Below are positions 7,701-11,147 of a DNA stretch of 11,147 nt, one piece after another; the first letter of the stretch is position 1; every line of letters starts with the position of its first letter. Position numbers and translations under genes: made by a program. Origin of the DNA: Candidatus Poseidoniaceae archaeon (lineage in GTDB: Archaea; Thermoplasmatota; Poseidoniia; Poseidoniales; Poseidoniaceae); contig DUJJ01000067.1 in NCBI GenBank assembly GCA_013329865.1, positions 2,650-13,796 on the forward strand, read 5' to 3'. Below the pieces are notes generated by a model that saw only the letters and a list, made by a program, of their open reading frames with translations, made no database searches and was not told where the DNA came from.

Positions 7701-9768
7701 GTGCTGTAGTGACGGTATTTACCGTCATTCTGATAGCACCAGTACTCTTCATTCGGACTGGGATTGAGACCTCACGGTAGCCGTTTACTATTGGTGAGTT
7801 TGGCAGGACACTGTTCAAACCTATTATCAGACCATCTGAACCAATGAAATCTAGGTTGATTTCAGAGTCATATGTCGCCATTAGACCACCAAAATTAATC
7901 GGTGAATTAGTAGAGGATGATCCAATTTTTAGTTTGAGTTCTGCAAATTGTAACCCATTGAGATTCACCCCCGATATAGATTGAGATATTGCATTGTTAA
8001 TACTACTTATTTGTGAGGGCGTTAGGCGAACTAACGTTACCTGAGATAAATCACTTAGTGAACTAGTAAGAATATCCTGATTGTTGTGTGAGACAGTAAG
8101 GTATGGATTGACAAAATTAGTGCTGGGACTAGCGACTGCAAATTCTAATTTATTGACACCTTTGGTTGGTAAGTATACCGAAAATTCAGCCGGTGCTGAC
8201 GTACTGCTTTGTTGTGTTGACCACAACGAGTCGTCTGATAATGAGTCCTGAATTCCTAATCTACCGATGCCCGTCCTGTCCATGGTCCAGTCACTAATTC
8301 CATCTAACCCAATGTCAATTTCTAAACCATCAACAACGCTGGTTCTTATCATTTCAACAGCAATCTTGTCAAAAACCCAACTTCCACCGGTTGATACTGC
8401 ACGGAACATAATTGAAAATTGTGGTTCTGACATCGATTGAAGGTTATTATTTGGTAAAATAGTCCAGGATTGTCCGGAATCAAGCGAGTATTCAAGTCGA
8501 CCTGAGCCGTTGAGATACGAGTTTGACTTCACGCCAACAAACCCACTGCGTATGTAATACTCGGAACTCTCCATTGTTCCTGTTCCAGAGACTGAACCTG
8601 AACTCCACCCAACTCCGGCTAATGTCCAACCATATAACGACGGGTTTGAGTCGAAATCATCATGCAATAATCCATCAAAATGTATACCATGAACAACGGG
8701 TAATGAACCAGTGGTAGTGGCCATATCAATTTGGATTTTGAGCAACGGATATGACTCCCAATCAATCAAACCAAGATCCAGCATAACTTCGGTCAGGCCG
8801 GCAAAACCAGGGATGGTGAAACCTGTAGCTGCATCCAACAGTGACCATTCAAAATCAGCATCTGGTGGGATGTATGCGTCCATGTACATCATGCCATATG
8901 ACCTGGGTTCACCTTGTCCTGATAATTGTGGGCCAAAAGCAGGAGAGGTCCATGAACCCTCTCCATTTCCAGCACCACCTGTTGGTGTAATGACTATGTC
9001 ATCAATCCAAGCTGTGTCCTGGCCGGAGTTGACACTACCATCTTTCGTATACTTCCAAGTTAGTGTTTGAGCAGTAGCTGGAAGATTAAATGTATGTGTA
9101 CCGCTGGTTATCCCTGCCCATCGTTGATTAAAACCAGTTGTCCTACCACACCCTGTGTTATCAATACAAAACACTAGGTAGTCAAAACTGCTTTCGGATG
9201 AAACCTGATATCGAAATGTTCCGGAACCGGCTGGAATAGATGACACATCAAGGGTTAGCGAAGTAAGCTGATTAGCACTGATTGGTCCCGCTTGAGCGGT
9301 TTGGCTACCGGAAATTACTGTGCTGGACTGGATATACCAGTTACTAGTGCCACCGAGTGTCCATTCCGGACCAAAACTTCCAGACTCGAAGTCCCAAGAC
9401 CATTCCTGAGGTAGCAGTGATAGCGATGATGAGTTTACATCTACTCCAGAATACGACGTGGAGCGTGAAAAATCTGAACTATCGGTGAACGAGTAAGCTG
9501 TCGAGGTTGCAAGGTCAGCAGATTTTATGTCTAAATTCATTGTTTGAACTACTTGTCCATCAGGAATTGAAACTTTCACCTTTTCAACGGCACCGTAAGG
9601 GAAGGATCCAATGGCTATTTTTTCCTCTTGGCCGAGAACTTCAGAACCACCATCATTTTCCACTAAAATTGTTGAGTCATTGCTCGAGAAGTAATGGGCT
9701 TGCGTGGAAATAGCAAATAGCAACAGCATGAACACTGCTACGCCCTGCTTACCGCCGCCCTTCCCCAT
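4783..9768 (-). CDS. Giant surface protein: signal peptide, jelly-roll and Ig-like beta domains, C-terminal membrane anchor (1661 aa)
   Basis: Numbering is from the ATG at 9768. Residues 1-24 form a signal peptide: MGKGGGK, then a hydrophobic core ending STQA. A jelly-roll domain covers about 126-262, running from WDFESGSFGPEWT to SVNSGQDTAWIDDI. This is a pattern common in secreted carbohydrate-binding or adhesive proteins. A second beta-rich unit (about 369-473) has one Asp-box-like SLDSGQSW (428-435). DIGLDGISDW follows at 485-494. The middle ~900 residues look like tandem beta-sandwiches and hold a canonical EF-hand loop, DFNQNGQIDLSE (1010-1021). A CARDB-like domain lies at about 1485-1577. 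One membrane helix (1592-1614) and a 47-residue Gln/Asn/Pro-rich tail finish the protein, so the topology is type I with the bulk outside. No protease or glycosidase active site is recognisable. A binding, adhesion or envelope role is inferred. The start at 9768 is preferred because GGAGGG precedes it closely; a TTG at 9795 would add nine residues. Transcription is divergent from rpiA. Confidence 0.85.
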   Translation of the reverse strand: MGKGGGKQGVAVFMLLLFAISTQAHYFSSNDSTILVENDGGSEVLGQEEKIAIGSFPYGAVEKVKVSIPDGQVVQTMNLDIKSADLATSTAYSFTDSSDFSRSTSYSGVDVNSSSLSLLPQEWSWDFESGSFGPEWTLGGTSNWYIQSSTVISGSQTAQAGPISANQLTSLTLDVSSIPAGSGTFRYQVSSESSFDYLVFCIDNTGCGRTTGFNQRWAGITSGTHTFNLPATAQTLTWKYTKDGSVNSGQDTAWIDDIVITPTGGAGNGEGSWTSPAFGPQLSGQGEPRSYGMMYMDAYIPPDADFEWSLLDAATGFTIPGFAGLTEVMLDLGLIDWESYPLLKIQIDMATTTGSLPVVHGIHFDGLLHDDFDSNPSLYGWTLAGVGWSSGSVSGTGTMESSEYYIRSGFVGVKSNSYLNGSGRLEYSLDSGQSWTILPNNNLQSMSEPQFSIMFRAVSTGGSWVFDKIAVEMIRTSVVDGLEIDIGLDGISDWTMDRTGIGRLGIQDSLSDDSLWSTQQSSTSAPAEFSVYLPTKGVNKLEFAVASPSTNFVNPYLTVSHNNQDILTSSLSDLSQVTLVRLTPSQISSINNAISQSISGVNLNGLQFAELKLKIGSSSTNSPINFGGLMATYDSEINLDFIGSDGLIIGLNSVLPNSPIVNGYREVSIPVRMKSTGAIRMTVNTVTTAPSVNPIEMTVSNVTDTFTPSMNWIDITSSFDFSSVGVTNPENFVKGGSWLVDFNLIGENNVAQLRCSTVTLPIVGSGVNNCVQNGIPLIWSDLGINGGISMTGTTNTLEFHHRFKFPVEWDDEEFMLASVNLVSQNGPMLSVSKSFGLGNSQGVENDISLKSWTIIGSNGVATDNQFPYLQSQRGEPVVIQAQLGFEGNEGTAPRTGHALVRLLVNGNEYGSTSIISEGIASIPWVTPIVGETVQLEIDIQPLRGQSVSYEVSNSLLFRYDAVNPQLLSMNIDEFDHFQSSPSTMLEFTVTDRPVLPTQAEIVLWYSWEHDFNQNGQIDLSEVVRYDLSQPADLTQLEGVYRYELDSSDAPDGGYVQGWLVVADSAGNILTDAGNISDPLFNLLISSDGSPQLGYSELSWDYGFLPWLHPGESIDLSIPVWDKNGITDITEIELDLSINQPDSSTIFWNRQSNICSTSTLYIQINSCEMVGDSGSQLFTNSGRFVIDFELKWGFDPDDSIIRTPSIKLTDLNKQSTTIELADLNWRYSGEMEINRQSLSYTTSGNNDSVTGSWVKAREDITINGALNWVKTQRSVLQDLELLFTLGLNQAPVNYQQGLFNGSIISPANPGNYPLEISLKNPPNGATIVEPDSPLLWFIVDDEEPSIKSIDYPQAGQVIEESEWESLDLLMTLSENSFLDQNSMNLKWEVHPSGFGFASSSIANGFGQISILGGMPFGDSITGSYPINLDAVISEELRTEALELRIWVSGSDMAGNSFGSVSDEVYTPFAVWQLEQQLPEYALKQPVISYTGALEVGKSIDLSVIIQNVGKSDGDAQLRVERVESNGARTIIHSQQIKVNSGGNGVFNHRWTPDRDGSMWIEFIIIGGPTAQTDTFYVEDGDSDGFLGGLGEINPVLLIVIFLLAVSLVAVLIFGLRNPKPPQHQRLPLNKNYQTVNNQINQSQNHQYAQQQSPYSPGDNPYK
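6706..6741 (-). other. EF-hand-type calcium-binding loop within the giant surface protein
   Basis: The twelve codons encode DFNQNGQIDLSE. All canonical EF-hand positions match: D1, N3, N5, G6, I8, D9 and E12. In secreted proteins such single loops often bind calcium structurally, as in dockerin-type repeats. The loop lies in an Ig-like stretch after YSWEH and before VVRYDL. Confidence 0.65.
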
Positions 9769-9770
9769 AT

Positions 9771-9776
9771 CCCTCC
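9771..9776 (-). promoter_or_regulatory. Shine-Dalgarno-like GGAGGG before the giant gene's ATG
   Basis: GGAGGG ends 2 nt before the ATG at 9768. The spacing is shorter than usual, so this supports but does not prove the choice of ATG over the TTG at 9795. Confidence 0.4.
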
Positions 9777-9820
9777 ACAGGCTATCAAAGGTCAAAACCT
9801 TTTACCAAGCGGTTAGCACC

Positions 9821-9838
9821 AGTATTTAGCACAATACT
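9821..9838. promoter_or_regulatory. Palindrome within the shared divergent promoter of the giant gene and rpiA
   Basis: AGTATT (9821-9826) and AATACT (9833-9838) are exact reverse complements around the spacer TAGCAC. On the minus strand CTAAATA (9829-9823) is a TATA-like element, about 25 nt before a predicted transcription start near 9800. On the plus strand CAATACT lies about 30 nt before the rpiA ATG. The symmetric element could therefore hold both TATA boxes or be a regulator site covering both. Confidence 0.4.
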
Positions 9839-9866
9839 CAATAGCCTCAGGACCTATCAGTAAATC

Positions 9867-10571
9867 ATGGACCGGGTCGAATTGTTGAAACAGCAGGCTG
9901 GGATTGAGGCATGTATTTATGTCAAAAATGGGATGAAAGTTGGTCTTGGTACCGGGTCAACAGTCAAGCATACGGTGATAGAACTTGGGAGAAAAATCAG
10001 TGAAGAAGGGTTAGAAATTGTCGGTATACCTACCTCCCTAGCGACGGAGAAATTAGCCAAGAAAGTTGGGATTCCACTAATCGACCTAGCTGAGTGTAGC
10101 CATTTAGATATCGTAATTGATGGAGCAGATGAGGTCGACGGAGAATTTAACCTTATCAAAGGCGGAGGTGCAGCACTGGTGCGCGAAAAGATTGTTGCAC
10201 AAGAGTCTCTATCGATGATTGTCGTCGCAGATGAACGAAAAATGGTGGGTGTCTTAGGTGCCTTCCCGTTACCCGTCGAGATTACCCCGTTTGCTTATCA
10301 GTCAACCATTAATCAACTTGCGAAATTGTTAGATTGTCGGGTAAACTGCCGAATGTCCGGTGATAACCCGGTCGTAACTGATAATGGTAATTATATCGCC
10401 GATGCTCACTGCGGTCCGACAATAGACCAGCCAGTTTATACTGAAGGCGAAATACTAAAAATCGCTGGAGTAGTTCAAGTTGGGTTATTTAACAACATGT
10501 GTGATGTTGTGGTTGTAGCGAAAGATAGCGGCGTTGAGGTGTTAACCAACCCCAACGGTAGAATGGTATAA
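9867..10571 (+). CDS. rpiA: Ribose-5-phosphate isomerase A
   Basis: The enzyme interconverts ribose 5-phosphate and ribulose 5-phosphate in the cytoplasm. In archaea it mainly supplies ribose for nucleotides and some amino acids. The 234-residue length is normal for the RpiA family. Signature segments appear in order: GLGTGST (26-32, phosphate-binding loop), DGADEVD (85-91), KGGGAALVREK (98-108), ADERK (121-125), FPLPVEITP (133-141), VVTDNGNYI (169-177) and VGLFNN (205-210). By alignment with the E. coli enzyme, Asp85, Asp88 and Lys98 correspond to active-site residues Asp81, Asp84 and Lys94. Glu107 corresponds to the catalytic base Glu103. All are present, so the enzyme should be active. No Shine-Dalgarno sequence precedes the ATG at 9867, which suggests a leaderless or short-leader transcript. 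The gene is divergent from the giant surface-protein gene and is followed 48 nt later by tRNA-Lys, which has its own TATA box. Confidence 0.97.
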   Translation: MDRVELLKQQAGIEACIYVKNGMKVGLGTGSTVKHTVIELGRKISEEGLEIVGIPTSLATEKLAKKVGIPLIDLAECSHLDIVIDGADEVDGEFNLIKGGGAALVREKIVAQESLSMIVVADERKMVGVLGAFPLPVEITPFAYQSTINQLAKLLDCRVNCRMSGDNPVVTDNGNYIADAHCGPTIDQPVYTEGEILKIAGVVQVGLFNNMCDVVVVAKDSGVEVLTNPNGRMV

Positions 10572-10591
10572 TGGTATTAATCAATCAATCA

Positions 10592-10598
10592 TTAAATA
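10592..10598 (+). promoter_or_regulatory. TATA box of tRNA-Lys
   Basis: TTAAATA is centred 25 nt before the first base of the tRNA. This is the expected archaeal spacing if the transcript starts at or very near the mature 5' end. Confidence 0.55.
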
Positions 10599-10619
10599 CG
10601 TAGTCTAGCAGGACGCAAT

Positions 10620-10693
10620 GGGCCTGTAGCTTAGTCAGGTAGAGCGACGGACTCTTAATCCGTCGGTCGCGGGTTCGAACCCCGTCAGGCCCG
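10620..10693 (+). tRNA. tRNA-Lys (anticodon CUU)
   Basis: The 74-nt gene folds into a standard cloverleaf. The acceptor stem GGGCCTG (10620-10626) pairs with CAGGCCC (10686-10692), and G is the discriminator base. The D-arm contains GCTTAGTCAGGTAGAGC. The anticodon stem ACGGA/TCCGT closes the 7-nt loop CTCTTAA, whose middle bases CTT read lysine AAG codons. The T-arm contains GGTTCGAACCC. There is no intron, and CCA is not encoded, so it must be added after transcription, as is usual in archaea. The last base directly abuts the stop codon of the convergent peptidase gene. Confidence 0.96.
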
Positions 10694-11008
10694 CTAATCG
10701 GCCACAGCAATTACTGAGGAAACGTCGATTGGACCGAAATTATGAGAATCATCACTCGACAGTGGGTCAGGATTATCCCCAACGACAAATAACCTGTTGC
10801 CATTTATCGCCGAAATCCGTTTTGCTGCAGTTATGTTATTATCGAAGGGATGTGTGAAAATTACCACTTGACCAATGAAGATTTGTTGACCAATATATTC
10901 GCTGCAAATTATCTCTTGACCATCTTCTAAAGATGGCGACATACTGTTGCCGCGAATGGTTACTTGCAGTTTTCCCATAACATCAGCTGGCTCTGACCCA
11001 TGGGACAT
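10694..11008 (-). CDS. sodX: S26-family peptidase, probable nickel-type superoxide dismutase maturation protease
   Basis: This small protein of the signal-peptidase/LexA-like S26 fold has no membrane segment. In the 104-residue reading, GNSMSP (20-25) supplies the nucleophile Ser22, and AAKRI (61-65) supplies the general base Lys63. VVGDNPDPLSSDDSHNFGPI (75-94) matches the conserved C-terminal box of signal peptidase I (GDN...SxDSR-xG), with His in place of Arg. The size and soluble nature fit the NiSOD maturation protease family, which removes the propeptide of NiSOD to expose the His1 nickel ligand. The gene directly downstream of an apparent sodN C-terminus supports this. The ATG at 11008 would overlap sodN by 26 nt. 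An in-frame ATG at 10978 (MGKLQVTIRGNSM, 94 aa) lies 4 nt after the sodN stop and is closer to the family start. Other short S26 peptidases are the main alternative. Confidence 0.8.
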   Translation of the reverse strand: MSHGSEPADVMGKLQVTIRGNSMSPSLEDGQEIICSEYIGQQIFIGQVVIFTHPFDNNITAAKRISAINGNRLFVVGDNPDPLSSDDSHNFGPIDVSSVIAVAD

Positions 11009-11147
11009 CTCTTCCCTTTGCGGACCAAAATAGGTGGTGGATTTTCTCTACTGCATCCATTAGTTCTTGTGCATGCTGTGCAGATACCTCGACCTTACAA
11101 GCACTACATAGTTTGGCAGCTTGCCAAAATATATCATGCAAATCTGG
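10983..11147 (-). CDS. sodN: Probable nickel superoxide dismutase, C-terminal fragment (cut by window edge)
   Basis: An open frame runs in from the right edge for 54 codons and stops at TGA (10985-10983). It reads LHDIFWQAAKLCSACKVEV, then a helix with HAQELMDAVEKIHHLFW, and ends SAKGRDVPWVRAS. This helical pattern (LH..FW..AK.CS..KV...A..LMDA...IH..FW..KGR) matches my recollection of the C-terminal helices of marine NiSOD proteins, which disproportionate superoxide using an N-terminal nickel hook. The diagnostic N-terminal His-Cys-x-x-Pro-Cys hook lies outside the window, so the call depends on the C-terminal resemblance and on the NiSOD-protease-like gene immediately downstream. The stop lies 4 nt before, or 26 nt into, the peptidase gene depending on the start chosen. 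That indicates a translationally linked two-gene operon. Confidence 0.75.
   Translation of the reverse strand, partial: PDLHDIFWQAAKLCSACKVEVSAQHAQELMDAVEKIHHLFWSAKGRDVPWVRAS

Noticed and set aside
7253..7780. 175-codon plus-strand open frame
   Set aside because: It lies entirely within the giant minus-strand gene, has no recognisable domain, and its composition looks like the antisense of Ser/Thr-rich beta domains.
8711..9070. 119-codon plus-strand open frame
   Set aside because: It is antisense to the jelly-roll domain region of the giant gene, which has strong sequence support on the minus strand.
1..11147. CRISPR arrays, transposons, prophage or toxin-antitoxin modules
   Set aside because: No regularly spaced repeats, transposase or integrase motifs, or small paired toxin-like genes were seen on either strand.

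Overview
The window looks like chromosomal DNA from a planktonic archaeon, most likely a Marine Group II euryarchaeote (Candidatus Poseidoniales). This assignment is inference. It rests on several observations: genes with no Shine-Dalgarno sequence but a TATA-like box about 25 nt before the start codon, a tRNA gene without an encoded CCA, a compact RNase P RNA gene, and a very large secreted beta-rich protein with a single C-terminal membrane anchor. The base composition is moderately AT-rich and looks uniform by eye. I see no mobile element, CRISPR array or integration scar.

Left part (1-4439). The window opens with the first ~34 codons of a leftward NAD-dependent sugar epimerase/dehydratase. 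A rightward gene for an 84-residue protein of unknown function follows. Next comes a 164-bp gap with two good hairpins and a TATA box, then a family-2 glycosyltransferase of the dolichyl/polyprenyl-phosphate sugar synthase type with two C-terminal membrane helices. Seventy-one bases later is a 936-residue MMPL/RND-superfamily membrane protein. The epimerase, glycosyltransferase and RND exporter together suggest cell-envelope glycan or lipid work, but only the individual families are visible in the sequence.

Middle (4440-9866). The 343-bp gap between convergent genes is not empty. On the minus strand it encodes the RNase P RNA (rnpB, about 4441-4741), recognised from its closing helix and the universal conserved blocks. 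Upstream on the same strand is a 5-kb gene for a ~1661-residue type I membrane protein. It has a signal peptide, a lectin-like jelly-roll domain, an Asp-box-like motif, a canonical EF-hand loop, a CARDB-like domain, a membrane anchor and a short Gln/Asn-rich cytoplasmic tail. It is divergent from the next gene across a ~98-bp region that contains a short palindrome.

Right part (9867-11147). Rightward ribose-5-phosphate isomerase A (rpiA) is followed by tRNA-Lys(CUU), which has its own TATA box. On the opposite strand, ending exactly where the tRNA ends, is a small soluble S26-family peptidase resembling the nickel-superoxide-dismutase maturation protease. Upstream of it, cut by the window edge, is the C-terminus of what looks like the nickel superoxide dismutase itself. 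The two form a compact sodN-sodX operon.

I did not find a clearly undescribed system. The most useful results are the RNase P RNA in an apparently empty gap, the NiSOD/protease pair in a probable archaeon, and the unusual architecture of the giant surface protein.
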